From Nitrosomonas sp. (GTDB lineage Bacteria > Pseudomonadota > Gammaproteobacteria > Burkholderiales > Nitrosomonadaceae), in the NCBI GenBank assembly GCA_021774075.1, contig JAJFJK010000012.1, positions 1 to 33,260 on the forward strand: 33,260 bases of DNA, given 5' to 3'. Each line of letters begins with the position of its first letter. The first letter of the stretch is position 1. Shown here one piece after another: positions 8,635-18,017 of this stretch. A model generated the notes under the pieces. It did not search any database and was not told the DNA's origin. It saw only the letters and a program-made list of their open reading frames with translations. A program made the translations under genes and the position numbers.

Positions 8635-9831
8635 TTATCTTACCTCCCTTTCACGTCCACGAAAGGCTTCGCGTGTACGTATGCTGCTATCAGGCATCGC
8701 TTCCTGGTAAACAGGTTGCTGCATTGTCGATACAGGTGGCGTTGACATTGATCCACCACCTCGATGATGCATTAACTGATCCAATGGTAAATACAGTAAA
8801 TTGTTGCCACCTTCCTGGTCAATTACAATTTTGCTGGTATTCGAAAGCACCTGTTGCATCATGTCCAGATATAAACGTTCACGGGTCACTCCTGGTGCTC
8901 TACTATACTCAACCTGAACTTGCGCAAAACGACTGGCATCACCCTCTGCACTTGCAATAACACGCTCTTTATAACCTTTAGATTCTTCAATCAAACGTGC
9001 TGCATTACCGACAGCCCTAGGAATAACGTCATTCGCATAAGCTTCACCTTCGTTTCTTTGCCGTTCTTTATCTTGCCCGGCCTTCACTGCATCATCAAAT
9101 GCAGCCTGTACTTGTTCAGGCGGCTGTGCATTCTGCATGGTTACTCTACTAATAGAAATACCTATTTCGTAGCGATCCAGAATTTCCTGCATCAATATTG
9201 TTGCATCTGCTGCAATTTGTTCACGGCCTTCATACAGCACAGAATCCATTTTACTTTTACCAATCATTTCACGAATGGAAGATTCTGCTGCCTGCAGCAC
9301 TGCATCGTCCGGATTCCGATTATTAAATAGAAAATCCTGGGGATTACTCAGAATATATTGCACAGCAAATTGAATATCAACGATATTTTCATCGTCTGTC
9401 AATATCAATGATTCTCTGAGCACTTTACTGCGTACATTATTGCGATAACCAATTTCAACTGTACGAACCTGACTGATATTAACTTTTTCCACCTGCTCAA
9501 CTGGATAAGGCATATGCCAGCGTAAACCTGGTTGCGTGGTATCGGAAAATTCACCAAAACGGAGTACCACACCTCGGTGACCTTCGTCGACAATATAGAA
9601 GCCACTGGCAGCCCATACCACCAACAACATCCCTAAAATCAAAATGATACTGCCACCACCTGGCTGTTTGGAACCGCCTTTACCACCTGAACCGCCTTTA
9701 CCTTTGCCGCCATCACCTTCTTTTGAGCCAAAAATATTATTAATTTTTTTATTGACGTTACGTAGCACATCATCCAAATCAGGTGGACCGGAGTCGCCTT
9801 TATTCTTTCCCCATTGAGGATCATTTCCCAT
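8635..9831 (-). CDS. hflK: HflK, band-7/SPFH membrane protein
   Basis: 398 residues. The cytoplasmic N-terminus is Gly/Lys-rich and low in complexity (DGGKGKGGSGGKGGSKQPGG), as usual for HflK. A membrane helix follows at about 61-80 (SIILILGMLLVVWAASGFYI), then an SPFH domain (VDEGHRGVVLRFGEF), a coiled-coil helix (EYSRAPGVTRERLYLDMMQQ) and a polar tail. It acts with HflC as the modulator of FtsH. The frame lies between hflX (21 nt upstream) and hflC (no gap), so hfq-hflX-hflK-hflC appears to be one operon. Confidence 0.97.
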   Translation of the reverse strand: MGNDPQWGKNKGDSGPPDLDDVLRNVNKKINNIFGSKEGDGGKGKGGSGGKGGSKQPGGGSIILILGMLLVVWAASGFYIVDEGHRGVVLRFGEFSDTTQPGLRWHMPYPVEQVEKVNISQVRTVEIGYRNNVRSKVLRESLILTDDENIVDIQFAVQYILSNPQDFLFNNRNPDDAVLQAAESSIREMIGKSKMDSVLYEGREQIAADATILMQEILDRYEIGISISRVTMQNAQPPEQVQAAFDDAVKAGQDKERQRNEGEAYANDVIPRAVGNAARLIEESKGYKERVIASAEGDASRFAQVQVEYSRAPGVTRERLYLDMMQQVLSNTSKIVIDQEGGNNLLYLPLDQLMHHRGGGSMSTPPVSTMQQPVYQEAMPDSSIRTREAFRGREREVR

Positions 9832-9852
9832 ATTAATTCCCGTATTGTTCGT

Positions 9853-11043
9853 TCAAAAATGTACTTGTACCGTAGCACAGCCGCCATTTACTTTCTCAAC
9901 ATCTGTAGGTTCTTCGTGCAAAGCTTTAGCGTTTTTTGTCATTGTTTCTGCCAACGCCTGCTTCACAAATTCCAAACCCTCACCCGTTTTTGCACTTAAA
10001 CGAATTCGCGATATTCTATCATATTCATCACGTGCATAACCCACACCAGTTGTTGACATATCACTTAGATCAATCTTATTTAACACTAAAACCTGAGGAA
10101 TGGCGTCCGCACCAATTTCTTTTAATAATTTATTAACTTCCTCAACTTGTTCATCTCGATTTGGGCTGACTGCATCAACAACATGGAGTAGTATATCGGC
10201 CTGCACAGTTTCTTCAAGTGTTGCACGAAATGCAGCCACTAAAGTATGCGGCAAATCACGAATAAATCCTACTGTATCAGAAATTACAACTGAACCGCAT
10301 TCTGAGACAAACAATTTCCGTGTTGTCGTATCTAAGGTTGCAAATAACTGATCAGCAACATAAGCTTCCGCACGGGTTAATCGATTAAATAACGTAGATT
10401 TACCTGCATTTGTATAACCAACAATTGACACAGATAACACTTGCATTCGCTGTCTTGAGCGCCTTTGAACCTTGCGTTGCCGCTGTAGCGTCGCCAGTTT
10501 TTCTTTGAGCAATTTTACGCGTTTTTTAATTAAGCGGCGGTCAGTTTCCAATTGCGTTTCACCAGGCCCGCGTAAACCTATACCCCCTTTTTGACGTTCC
10601 AAGTGGGTCCATCCACGAATCAACCGTGTCGCAAGATGCTCAAGCTGGGCCAATTCAACCTGTAATTTTCCCTCATGGCTTTTAGCACGTTGCGCAAAAA
10701 TATCAAGTATCAAACTGGTACGATCAATCACGTTACAGTCTAAATGTAACGATAAATTACGCTGCTGAGCTGGTGAGAGTTCATGATTAAAAATGACAAT
10801 TGATGCATCCGTTTGCGCTAAAACCTGCAATATCTCATCGGCCTTACCACGGCCTACAAACATACGCGGGTCCGGTCTCGAACGCTTACCTTCAACTATC
10901 GCAAGGATTTCAAGACCGTCACTAACTGCCAATTGTTGTAATTCTTGTGTACGCTCGGCATGCATCCCGCCACCGAAATCCAGACTCACCAGGATAGCAG
11001 TATTAAATTTTCCAGCTGCCTGCACACCTGAGTTATCAAGCAT
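9853..11043 (-). CDS. hflX: ribosome-associated GTPase HflX
   Basis: 396 residues. An N-terminal HflX domain carries the nucleotide-binding family motif GGIGLRGPGETQLETDRR (residues 153-170), followed by a basic helical linker (RVKLLKEKLATLQRQRK). The G domain has G1 GYTNAGKST (209-217), G3 DTVGF (256-260) and G4 NKID (about 323-326). A short C-terminal domain follows. HflX splits stalled or stressed 70S ribosomes using GTP. The ATG overlaps the hfq TAA by one base (TAATG), which indicates translational coupling. Confidence 0.97.
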   Translation of the reverse strand: MLDNSGVQAAGKFNTAILVSLDFGGGMHAERTQELQQLAVSDGLEILAIVEGKRSRPDPRMFVGRGKADEILQVLAQTDASIVIFNHELSPAQQRNLSLHLDCNVIDRTSLILDIFAQRAKSHEGKLQVELAQLEHLATRLIRGWTHLERQKGGIGLRGPGETQLETDRRLIKKRVKLLKEKLATLQRQRKVQRRSRQRMQVLSVSIVGYTNAGKSTLFNRLTRAEAYVADQLFATLDTTTRKLFVSECGSVVISDTVGFIRDLPHTLVAAFRATLEETVQADILLHVVDAVSPNRDEQVEEVNKLLKEIGADAIPQVLVLNKIDLSDMSTTGVGYARDEYDRISRIRLSAKTGEGLEFVKQALAETMTKNAKALHEEPTDVEKVNGGCATVQVHF

Positions 11044-11288
11044 TAAGCTTCACGAGTTTCAGATGTCTCTATAGGAATAGTGACCGCTCTCGCAGGCACT
11101 ACTGTAGAAATCGCATGTTTATAAACCATCTGCGTAACCGAGTTTTTCAACAGAACAACATACTGGTCGAAAGAATCAATATGTCCTTGCAATTTAATAC
11201 CATTAACTAAATAGATCGATACTGGGATATGTTCCTTACGCAGTATATTTAGGAATGGATCTTGCAGTAACTGCCCCTTGGTGCCCAT
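11043..11288 (-). CDS. hfq: RNA chaperone Hfq
   Basis: 81 residues, starting [20 protein letters not shown]. Sm1 is visible as [20 protein letters not shown] and Sm2 as the VYKHAIST segment. The C-terminal tail is short ([10 protein letters not shown]), as is common outside enterics. Hfq hexamers promote pairing of small RNAs with mRNAs. GGGAG precedes the start by about 7 nt. It is the first gene of the hfq-hflX-hflK-hflC unit, and its promoter should lie in 11289-11440, where I see no convincing boxes. Confidence 0.98.
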   Translation of the reverse strand: MGTKGQLLQDPFLNILRKEHIPVSIYLVNGIKLQGHIDSFDQYVVLLKNSVTQMVYKHAISTVVPARAVTIPIETSETREA

Positions 11289-11446
11289 GGGTAGCTCCCT
11301 GTTCTAATTATTGGTTATAGGAATAGTTACTCTACTTTATTTTCTTATGCAAATCTACTTTTGTGAGCAATAAATTAAAACTCTGTTGATTAATACCATT
11401 CATTAAACATTTAAATGAATGCGCTTAAACAAAGATAATATTTTAT

Positions 11447-11502
11447 AAAAACGTATTCACCCAAGCCACAGCATTGTATAAACAATAAGCAACTTGGGTG
11501 AA
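11447..11502 (-). terminator. probable terminator of the cytochrome c peroxidase gene
   Basis: A perfect 10-bp stem is formed by TTCACCCAAG (11456-11465) and CTTGGGTGAA (11493-11502), enclosing a second small stem ATTGT/ACAAT. On the minus strand it is followed within 4 nt by five T (11451 down to 11447). It lies about 50 nt past the peroxidase stop. It is the only structure in the 265-bp hfq-peroxidase gap that I would call. Confidence 0.55.
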
Positions 11503-11553
11503 GACATCATACTGCCTTAAACAATTAGACAACTCACACTAACCACCCATCAA

Positions 11554-12549
11554 TTAGAATGGCTGAGGTCTCGGTGTATCGTTGTTTGAAGGTGGCATGA
11601 TTGGCATTTTAAAATCAGGTTGCTCACCCGTTAATGTTTTCAAAAATGCCACGATACTGTCAATCTCTTTTTTATTGAAATTAACATCCAGTTGCAACTT
11701 ACCCATGGTTTTAACAGCTTCTTCTAGGGTATCAATCGCACCATCATGAAAGTATGGATAGGTTAATTCAATATTACGTAACAATGGCACCTTGAAAACA
11801 TTGAGATCTGAATCTTTTCCAGTTACCTCTTTACGCCCTTCGGCTTTACTTTTTGTTTCATAGGGGTGATGCACACCCAACTTTTGATAAAGCGTACCGC
11901 CTACACCCGGGCCATTATGGCATCCAGCACAACCAGCACTCTTAAATAACTCGTAGCCCTCTGTTTCTTGCTTGTTAAGCGCTTTTAAATCGCCTTCCAG
12001 CCACTTGTCAAAACGTGAGCCAGGTGTTACCAAAGTTTCTTCAAAAGCCGCAATCGCAGTGGTTACACGATCAATATTCACGCCTTCAGAACCAAATGCT
12101 TTTTCAAAATATGCGCGGTATTGCGGAATGGAACGCAGCACATCTACAGCTACTTTATGTGTTGAAGCCATTTCTCCCGGATTTGCAATTGGACCACCCG
12201 CTTGTTCTTTTAAATCTTTAGCACGGCCATCCCAGAATTGCGCCAAATTCATACCTGAATTCAGAACAGTCGGCGCATTGATCGGCCCTTGTTGCCATGC
12301 ATGACCGATGGAGGTTGGAATATTGTCTGTACCACCCATGCTGAGGTTATGGCAGGAATTGCATGAAATAAAGCCTGACTTTGATAAACGTGGATCAAAA
12401 AACAACTTTTTACCTAACTCAACCATATCAGGATTTTGTGGCTTTACAGCTTGAATTGGCTGGATAGGTTCATTAGACGCTGACGCATTAATCGAAGTGA
12501 CAAGCGCGCCAATTGATAGCAACGACACAACCAGTGTACGTATCATCAT
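11554..12549 (-). CDS. ccp: periplasmic di-haem cytochrome c peroxidase
   Basis: 331 residues. A signal peptide (MIRTLVVSLLSIGALVTSIN, cleavage probably after ASA at about 24) directs export. Two c-type haem sites are visible: CNSCH at 63-67 (N-terminal, peroxidatic haem region) and CAGCH at 207-211 (C-terminal, electron-transferring haem). A conserved GGTDNIPTSIGHAW loop and FKVPLLRNIELTYPYFHDG follow the family pattern. It reduces hydrogen peroxide to water in the periplasm with electrons from small c-type cytochromes. A structurally studied homologue is known from Nitrosomonas europaea. ATG at 12549 and 12546 are both possible; GGGAG lies just upstream. A terminator-like hairpin precedes the ribosome-binding site. 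Confidence 0.95.
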   Translation of the reverse strand: MMIRTLVVSLLSIGALVTSINASASNEPIQPIQAVKPQNPDMVELGKKLFFDPRLSKSGFISCNSCHNLSMGGTDNIPTSIGHAWQQGPINAPTVLNSGMNLAQFWDGRAKDLKEQAGGPIANPGEMASTHKVAVDVLRSIPQYRAYFEKAFGSEGVNIDRVTTAIAAFEETLVTPGSRFDKWLEGDLKALNKQETEGYELFKSAGCAGCHNGPGVGGTLYQKLGVHHPYETKSKAEGRKEVTGKDSDLNVFKVPLLRNIELTYPYFHDGAIDTLEEAVKTMGKLQLDVNFNKKEIDSIVAFLKTLTGEQPDFKMPIMPPSNNDTPRPQPF

Positions 12550-12563
12550 TGGTATTCTCCCTT

Positions 12564-12589
12564 AAAAAACGGCTGTGACGGCGCAGCCG
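12564..12589 (-). terminator. terminator-like hairpin with T6 in the ccp 5' region
   Basis: Reading the minus strand, CGGCTG (12589-12584), an 8-nt loop and CAGCCG (12575-12570) are followed directly by TTTTTT (12569-12564). After that come AAGGGAG and the ccp start, 15 nt beyond the T-run. It could end rppH transcription, but it also lies between any normally placed ccp promoter and the gene, so it may attenuate ccp. The 12590-12693 stretch upstream is AT-rich with a possible -10 (TAAGAT) and no well-spaced -35. Confidence 0.65.
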
Positions 12590-12693
12590 ATTACGCCTGA
12601 CGAGAAACCCACAAAGGGGTATCTTACAAAAAACAAAATAATATATTTGCCAACTTTGAGATAGAAAACCTTGATTCTCAAGAAATCTTCTCG

Positions 12694-13227
12694 TTATTTA
12701 ACGCCAACTTCTCTGACTTGCTCATTTCTCTCATAATCAGCAGTTTGACGAGGGCTTGTTTTTAATAAGCGCGATAATTCGGTTAATGCCTGCTTATAGA
12801 CTTTACGTTTAAACTCGACCACAGAATCCAGTTCAATCCAATATTGATTCCAACGCCACGCATCAAATTCCGGATGTGTACTGGTACGTAGTGACACATC
12901 ACTATCGCGTCCAGTTAAACGTAACAAATACCAGATTTGCTTCTGCCCTTTGTAATTACCACGCCACTCGCGCCTTATCCACCGATCTGGCACCTCATAA
13001 CGCAGCCAATCACGCGTACGCCCGACAATCTCAACATGATCAGGGCGCAAACCCACTTCTTCCGTTAACTCCCTGTACATAGCCTGCTCAGGACTTTCAC
13101 CCGCTTTAATGCCACCTTGGGGAAACTGCCAAGAATTTTGTTTAATACGTTTACCCCAAAAAACCTCATTACTTGAGTTCAGTAAAATAATACCAACATT
13201 AGGGCGATATCCGTTTCGGTCAATCAT
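12694..13227 (-). CDS. rppH: RNA 5' pyrophosphohydrolase RppH
   Basis: 177 residues from ATG 13227, where family members begin ([17 protein letters not shown]). An upstream in-frame TTG at 13251 would add eight unrelated residues and is not preferred. The Nudix box is at residues 38-60 ([17 protein letters not shown] then TEEVGL). It is preceded by SWQFPQ and followed by [17 protein letters not shown], both typical of RppH. The enzyme removes pyrophosphate from mRNA 5' ends and so starts RNase E-dependent decay. The C-terminus extends beyond the Nudix fold with a polar tail. It is divergent from proS, with a 212-bp gap that should hold both promoters. Confidence 0.95.
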   Translation of the reverse strand: MIDRNGYRPNVGIILLNSSNEVFWGKRIKQNSWQFPQGGIKAGESPEQAMYRELTEEVGLRPDHVEIVGRTRDWLRYEVPDRWIRREWRGNYKGQKQIWYLLRLTGRDSDVSLRTSTHPEFDAWRWNQYWIELDSVVEFKRKVYKQALTELSRLLKTSPRQTADYERNEQVREVGVK

Positions 13228-13439
13228 GTGCGCACCCGTTTGACCCATCAAATAGTGTGGATTTTTTCATACTTTACTTCAGATTGAAAGTGGTCATGAA
13301 ACAAAAACACATTCTTAATGCCTATTTCTGAATATTTCTAATCAGGTTGCAATCGAACTCGCTTGACTAAACCACACTTAGCCAAGTATTTCAAGGTAGA
13401 ATTACCCCCACTTTTACGATCATCATAATGGAATCAAAC

Positions 13440-15149
13440 ATGCGCGTCTCGCAATTCTTCATTTCTACACAGAAAGAAGCACCCGCTGAAGCAGAACTAA
13501 TCAGCCATAAATTAATGGTACGAGCAGGATTAATCAAGCGCCTTGGCAGTGGACTCTATACCTGGATGCCATTAGGTTTGCGGGTGCTGCGCAAAATCGA
13601 AAATATTGTGCGCGAGGAAATGAACAACAGCGGCGGCATTGAGTTATTAATGCCGGCCATACAACCTGCCGAGCTTTGGCAGGAAACAGGCCGGTGGGAT
13701 GTATTCGGGCCACAAATGTTGAAAATCAATGACCGGCATAAAAATGATTTTTGTTTTGGTCCCACACATGAGGAAATCATTACCGATATTGCACGCCGGG
13801 AAATTAAAAGCTATCGTCAACTGCCGCTCAATTTTTATCAAATTCAAACCAAATTTCGCGATGAAATTCGCCCGCGATTTGGCGTTATGCGTGCACGTGA
13901 ATTCATCATGAAAGACGCCTATTCATTTCACACCAATGAAACCAGTCTGACACAAACATATCAGTTGATGCACCAAACATACCAGCAAATCTTTACACGT
14001 ATCGGATTAGATTTCCGCACAGTAGCCGCTGACCCAGGTGCAATTGGAGGCAGTGGCTCACATGAATTTCATGTATTGGCCGACTCCGGTGAAGATGCCA
14101 TCGCATTTTGTCCTGATTCGGATTACGCAGCCAATATCGAACTGGCAGCAGCAGCGCCTAGTCAAGCAACACGCGATGCGCCAACGGATAACATGCAGAA
14201 AGTCTCCACACCTAACATGAGAACCTGCGCTAATGTTGCCAATTTTCTCAATATTCCGTTACAAAAAACCGTTAAAACACTTGCCGTATCTGCAAATGAC
14301 AAAATGTTTTTACTGCTGTTACGTGGCGATCATCAACTCAATGAATTGAAAGTTAGAAAAATACCCTTCTTATCAGAGTACGAGCTGGCCAGTGAAGCGG
14401 TTATCCTAAACGAAACGGGTACATTACCAGGATACATTGGGCCGGTTGGCTTGGATACTTGTGTAATCGCTGATCAGGCGGTGATGGAAATAAGTGATTT
14501 TACATGTGGCGCCAATGAAGAAGGCTTTCATCTCACACAAGTTAATTTTGAGCGTGATCTAAAAATTCCTGAGCATGTTTATGATCTGCGCAATGTTGTG
14601 GCGGGTGACCTTTCACCGGATGGCAAAGGCGAACTTGAAATTTGCAGGGGTATTGAGGTTGGACATATTTTTCAATTACGGACAAAATATTCTGAAACCA
14701 TGAAAGCCAGTTATTTAGACGAATCGGGCAAATCACAACCTATGGAAATGGGCTGCTACGGTATCGGCATTTCACGCATTGTAGCCGCTGCAATAGAACA
14801 AAACCATGACGAACATGGCATTATTTTCCCATTAGCCATTGCACCTTTTCAACTTGTCATCGTACCCATTGGCATGGCCAAAAGTGCGCTGGTAAAAACC
14901 ACCGCAGAGAAACTGTATCAGGAACTCTCTACGGCCCATATTGAAGTCGTCCTGGATGATCGCAATGAGCGCCCTGGTGTTATGTTTGCTGATATGGAAT
15001 TGATTGGCATCCCGCATCGCATTGTGGTTGGCGAACGCGGATTAAAAGAAGCCAACGTGGAATACCAGGCGCGCACTGACAAGGCTTCACAAGCCGTACC
15101 TCTAGAAGACATTGTGTCGTTTGTAACCAAAAAATTATGTACAAATTAA
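13440..15149 (+). CDS. proS: prolyl-tRNA synthetase (bacterial type)
   Basis: 569 residues from ATG 13440, chosen because relatives begin MRxSxFFIST and GGA lies about 7 nt upstream; ATG 13428 would add four residues without a ribosome-binding site. Class II synthetase motifs are visible: [17 protein letters not shown] (motif 1 region), GPTHEE (107-112) and [17 protein letters not shown] (139-155, motif 2). A YbaK-like editing insertion of about 180 residues lies in the middle ([19 protein letters not shown] and on). Motif 3 is [10 protein letters not shown], and a C-terminal anticodon-binding domain follows. It charges tRNA-Pro. Its end overlaps the next gene by 13 nt. Confidence 0.98.
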   Translation: MRVSQFFISTQKEAPAEAELISHKLMVRAGLIKRLGSGLYTWMPLGLRVLRKIENIVREEMNNSGGIELLMPAIQPAELWQETGRWDVFGPQMLKINDRHKNDFCFGPTHEEIITDIARREIKSYRQLPLNFYQIQTKFRDEIRPRFGVMRAREFIMKDAYSFHTNETSLTQTYQLMHQTYQQIFTRIGLDFRTVAADPGAIGGSGSHEFHVLADSGEDAIAFCPDSDYAANIELAAAAPSQATRDAPTDNMQKVSTPNMRTCANVANFLNIPLQKTVKTLAVSANDKMFLLLLRGDHQLNELKVRKIPFLSEYELASEAVILNETGTLPGYIGPVGLDTCVIADQAVMEISDFTCGANEEGFHLTQVNFERDLKIPEHVYDLRNVVAGDLSPDGKGELEICRGIEVGHIFQLRTKYSETMKASYLDESGKSQPMEMGCYGIGISRIVAAAIEQNHDEHGIIFPLAIAPFQLVIVPIGMAKSALVKTTAEKLYQELSTAHIEVVLDDRNERPGVMFADMELIGIPHRIVVGERGLKEANVEYQARTDKASQAVPLEDIVSFVTKKLCTN

Positions 15150-15730
15150 TTGGCTTAACCCTACTCCTGTCATTTTCCACATTTTTGCAGGCAAATGATC
15201 AGCGCTATGCGCTACTTACTGCTAGCACCCAAACAGTCGCGCAGCCGGAAATCAGCGATTCGGCAGTTTCAAATCCGGGCTATGCTGGCATGACCGAAAA
15301 AGACCCATGGCTTATCACCATGAGTCATCGATTGGAACGGTTTATTCCAGAACGTAATGAACGAGAAGGTTTTCTACGCACGGTTCACTATGAGGCAACA
15401 CGTGCCGGACTTGACCCACAACTTGTTTTAAGCGTCATTCAGGTTGAAAGTGATTTCAAGAAACACGCCGTTTCAAGCGCCGGTGCACGCGGTTATATGC
15501 AGATCATGCCATTCTGGCTTAAAACAATTGGTAGCCTGGATCACAATCTGTTTCACCTGCGTGTTAATTTACGTTATGGTTGTATGATTTTGCGACACTA
15601 TCTGAATAAAGAGAAAGGAAATTATTTCCGGGCGCTTGGACGTTACAATGGCAGTCTTGGAAAAGCCACCTATCCACAATTAATATTGAACAAATGGCAA
15701 ACAACCTGGCATTATCCGAGCACTTCATAA
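15137..15730 (+). CDS. lytic transglycosylase, SLT (Slt70-like) domain
   Basis: 197 residues. A signal peptide [19 protein letters not shown] is followed by a non-conserved linker and a C-terminal SLT domain from about 85. The catalytic Glu is at 104 in [20 protein letters not shown], followed by YMQIMPFW and the [11 protein letters not shown] and LGRYNGS segments of the fold. Such enzymes cleave peptidoglycan glycan strands to form anhydromuramic ends in the periplasm. The ATG lies 13 nt inside proS in another frame, so it is almost certainly co-transcribed. It is convergent with the thioredoxin gene, whose stop is only 8 nt away, and no terminator is visible between them. Confidence 0.93.
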   Translation: MYKLIGLTLLLSFSTFLQANDQRYALLTASTQTVAQPEISDSAVSNPGYAGMTEKDPWLITMSHRLERFIPERNEREGFLRTVHYEATRAGLDPQLVLSVIQVESDFKKHAVSSAGARGYMQIMPFWLKTIGSLDHNLFHLRVNLRYGCMILRHYLNKEKGNYFRALGRYNGSLGKATYPQLILNKWQTTWHYPSTS

Positions 15731-15738
15731 ACCCGCAG

Positions 15739-16242
15739 CTAAGGCGCTAAATGATTGCCATCCTGCGATTTTGATGCGATAAACGCTTCGATACTTTCGC
15801 GCGTAACCAAGCCAAGCTTACGTGCCGCTGGATTCCCCGCCGGATCAAAGAAATAGGTGCTGGGCAACATAGAGATTTCATCCAGCTGCGCAGCGATACG
15901 CCTATTCCCCAAAACAGTTGGATAGGTAATAGCCATCGCTTCGACAAATTCCATCACCACGTTGGCGTCAGAAAACTCCATGGCAACACCAATCACCATC
16001 ACATCCTGGCGACTTTCATACAGCGCTATTAAATCAGGAATCTCTTCCAAACAGGGTGGACACCAGGTCGCCCAGAAATTCACCACCACCCATTTGCCCT
16101 TGTAGTCAGCCAATGTGTGGATTTTTCCTGTCGCATCCTGAAATTGAAATGCTTTCGCCTCGACAGCCAACAACAGCATAGCCAAACAAAGCATGACTGT
16201 TAATTTGTGTCGAAATAAGTACGAGCTTGTTCTTATAAACAT
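15739..16242 (-). CDS. TlpA-like exported thioredoxin
   Basis: 167 residues. An N-terminal signal peptide or anchor (KLTVMLCLAMLLLAVEAKA) is followed by a thioredoxin fold with the redox centre WCPPC at 60-64 in VVNFWATWCPPC, and the cis-Pro region SMLPSTYFFD. It resembles TlpA/ResA-like periplasmic reductants, which often help cytochrome c assembly or disulfide reduction; the specific client cannot be told. Its start lies 6 nt after the leuA stop, so it is probably read from the leuA transcript. Confidence 0.88.
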   Translation of the reverse strand: MFIRTSSYLFRHKLTVMLCLAMLLLAVEAKAFQFQDATGKIHTLADYKGKWVVVNFWATWCPPCLEEIPDLIALYESRQDVMVIGVAMEFSDANVVMEFVEAMAITYPTVLGNRRIAAQLDEISMLPSTYFFDPAGNPAARKLGLVTRESIEAFIASKSQDGNHLAP

Positions 16243-16248
16243 GAACGA

Positions 16249-17781
16249 TCACACCTGTGGATGTGCTTTTTCCAGTTTGGAATTTAGTTTATTCAATGCA
16301 CTGAGATAAGCCTTTGCGGAAGCCACAACAATATCCGTATCGGCGCCATGTCCATTAACAATCCGCGCATTCTTTTGCAAACGCACCGTCACTTCACCTT
16401 GTGAATCTGTCCCACAGGTAATGTTATTTACTGAGAATAATTGCAATTCAGCACCACTGGTTAATAACTTTTCTATCGCACAAAAAGTGGCATCAACCGG
16501 GCCGCTGCCCTGTGATTCCGCATGCAATTCATTGCCTTCATCCGAGATAATTAAACTTGCAAAGGGAATTTCCCCTGTTTCACAATGTATGGTTAATGAT
16601 AATAATCGATAACGTTCCTGCAATATCAATACTTCATCTGAAACCAGGGCGTGCAAATCTTCGTCAAATATATCGTGTTTCTTATCAGCCAGTTCTTTAA
16701 AACGCATAAACGTATGGTTCAGCATTTCCTCAGACTCCAGCTCAATCCCCAATTCCAATAGACGGCTCCTAAACGCATTACGCCCGGAGTGTTTACCCAA
16801 TAGCAATTTATTCGCGCCCCAGCCAACATCTTCAGCACGCATGATTTCATAGGTCTCACGATGCTTCAGGACGCCGTCCTGATGGATGCCTGATTCATGC
16901 GCAAATGCATTGGCACCCACAATTGCCTTATTGGGCTGCACAGGAAACCCTGTAATCCCTGAGACCAATTTACTGGCTGGAACAATATGTGTCGTATCGA
17001 TCTTGGTGTCACATGGAAAATAATCCCGACGTGTACGCACCGCCATAACAACTTCTTCCAGTGAAGCATTGCCGGCCCGCTCACCCAGGCCATTAATGGT
17101 GCATTCCACTTGGCGCGCACCATTCATCACGGCGCTCAATGAATTGGCGACAGCCAAGCCTAAATCATTATGGCAATGCACTGAAAAAACCGCTTTATCA
17201 GAATTCGGTATGCGCTCGCGCAAGGTATAAATTAATTTGCCAAATTGCTCTGGCATGGTGTAGCCAACCGTATCAGGAATATTTAATGTCGTCGCACCGG
17301 CATCAATAACAGCTTCTAATATCTGGCACAAAAAATCTATCTCGGAGCGCCCGGCATCCTCTGGTGAAAACTCAATATTATCCGTGTATTGACTGGCCCA
17401 TTTTATGGCCTTCACGGCTTGCGCAACCACCTGTTTTGGCGACATGCGCAATTTATTCTTCATATGTATCGGCGATGTCGCAATAAAAGTGTGTATGCGC
17501 GCTGAGTTAGCACCACGTAACGCTTCTCCGGTGCGTTTAATATCGGTTTCTATAGCACGCGCCAATCCGCAAACAACACTCCCTTTAACAATATCAGCTA
17601 CGGCTTTAACCGCCTCAAAATCTCCATTAGACGCTGCTGGAAATCCGGCCTCAATAACGTCCACACCCATACGTTCCAATTGCCAGGCGATACGCACCTT
17701 CTCTTCTTTCGTCATGGATGCACCAGGACTCTGCTCACCATCGCGCAGGGTGGTATCAAAAATAATTAAATGATCTTGCAT
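16249..17781 (-). CDS. leuA: 2-isopropylmalate synthase
   Basis: 510 residues from ATG 17781 ([20 protein letters not shown]), preceded by GGAGAG; a GTG four codons upstream is possible but not family-like. It is the long LeuA type. The TIM-barrel catalytic domain has metal-ligand Asp in [10 protein letters not shown] and HCHND in [17 protein letters not shown], with the HESGIHQDG motif after it. The C-terminal allosteric domain (about 390-510) binds leucine. It condenses acetyl-CoA with 2-oxoisovalerate, the first committed step to leucine. It lies downstream of a Leu-rich leader ORF that may attenuate it. Confidence 0.98.
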   Translation of the reverse strand: MQDHLIIFDTTLRDGEQSPGASMTKEEKVRIAWQLERMGVDVIEAGFPAASNGDFEAVKAVADIVKGSVVCGLARAIETDIKRTGEALRGANSARIHTFIATSPIHMKNKLRMSPKQVVAQAVKAIKWASQYTDNIEFSPEDAGRSEIDFLCQILEAVIDAGATTLNIPDTVGYTMPEQFGKLIYTLRERIPNSDKAVFSVHCHNDLGLAVANSLSAVMNGARQVECTINGLGERAGNASLEEVVMAVRTRRDYFPCDTKIDTTHIVPASKLVSGITGFPVQPNKAIVGANAFAHESGIHQDGVLKHRETYEIMRAEDVGWGANKLLLGKHSGRNAFRSRLLELGIELESEEMLNHTFMRFKELADKKHDIFDEDLHALVSDEVLILQERYRLLSLTIHCETGEIPFASLIISDEGNELHAESQGSGPVDATFCAIEKLLTSGAELQLFSVNNITCGTDSQGEVTVRLQKNARIVNGHGADTDIVVASAKAYLSALNKLNSKLEKAHPQV

Positions 17782-17845
17782 TACGCTCTCCACTTCTGGA
17801 AGAAATTTGTAAAAATACTAAAACTCAAAGTTAGAATTTTATTGG

Positions 17846-17922
17846 AAAGAAAAGAAAAAGAAGGGGGTGAAATTTATGTGCGCGCAAAGCGCAGCAGTAA
17901 CCCCATCAACGTTAATGGGGTT
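17846..17922 (-). promoter_or_regulatory. candidate transcription attenuator upstream of leuA
   Basis: On the minus strand AACCCCAT (17922-17915) can pair with ATGGGGTT (17906-17899), an 8-bp stem. The same GGGGT can instead pair with ACCCC (17868-17864), enclosing a small GCGC-TTT-GCGC hairpin and followed directly by the pyrimidine tract TTCTTTTTCTTTTCTTT (17862-17846). The two pairings exclude each other, as in amino-acid attenuators. Three Leu codons (TTA CTG CTG) of the leader ORF begin within the shared strand, at its final TT. A ribosome paused there would mask GGGG and block the second, terminator-like fold. Confidence 0.5.
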
Positions 17923-17960
17923 GATAAATATCGTGAAATGAAAGGATTGATGACAAACAT
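17874..17960 (-). CDS. putative leu leader peptide, 28 residues
   Basis: An ATG at 17960 opens 28 codons ending in TAA, just upstream of leuA and overlapping its candidate attenuator. Seven of its 28 residues are Leu or Ile-type branched residues in the second half and start (MFVINPFISRYL, then a part ending LTLMGLLLRFART). The codons include a TTA CTG CTG triplet. No Shine-Dalgarno precedes the ATG; the predicted transcription start falls on or next to it, suggesting a leaderless message. The role inferred is sensing of charged tRNA-Leu; this rests on sequence layout only. Confidence 0.5.
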   Translation of the reverse strand: MFVINPFISRYLSTPLTLMGLLLRFART

Positions 17961-17967
17961 AGTGCAG

Positions 17968-17996
17968 AATATAAATAGTTTTTTGTTTTAATGCAA
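17968..17996 (-). promoter_or_regulatory. candidate sigma-70 promoter for leuA leader
   Basis: On the minus strand TTGCAT (17996-17991) and TATATT (17973-17968) are spaced 17 nt apart. The -10 matches consensus at five of six positions and the -35 at three. The expected start point is at about 17960-17962, at the ATG of the leader ORF. It lies just past the pssA stop, so leuA would have its own transcript. Confidence 0.45.
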
Positions 17997-18017
17997 TAGC
18001 AACATGGCGCTTAATGC

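Noticed and set aside
8538-9330. Long plus-strand open frames opposite hflC and hflK
   Set aside because: Antisense to well conserved genes, with low-complexity or unlikely amino acid composition.
12670-12682. CTTGA-TTC-TCAAG inverted repeat near the rppH end, reminiscent of an FNR/ANR box upstream of ccp
   Set aside because: The half-sites are 3 nt apart in place of the 6 expected between TTGA and TCAA, so it does not fit FNR geometry.
13380-13415. TTGACT and TAGAAT boxes upstream of proS
   Set aside because: Both look promoter-like but are about 28 nt apart, too far to form one sigma-70 promoter.
15249-15261. AATCAGCGATTC inside the lytic transglycosylase gene, identical to part of the short repeat at 2089
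   Set aside because: It lies within coding sequence with normal protein meaning and is probably coincidence; it also warns that the dispersed repeat is short enough to occur by chance.
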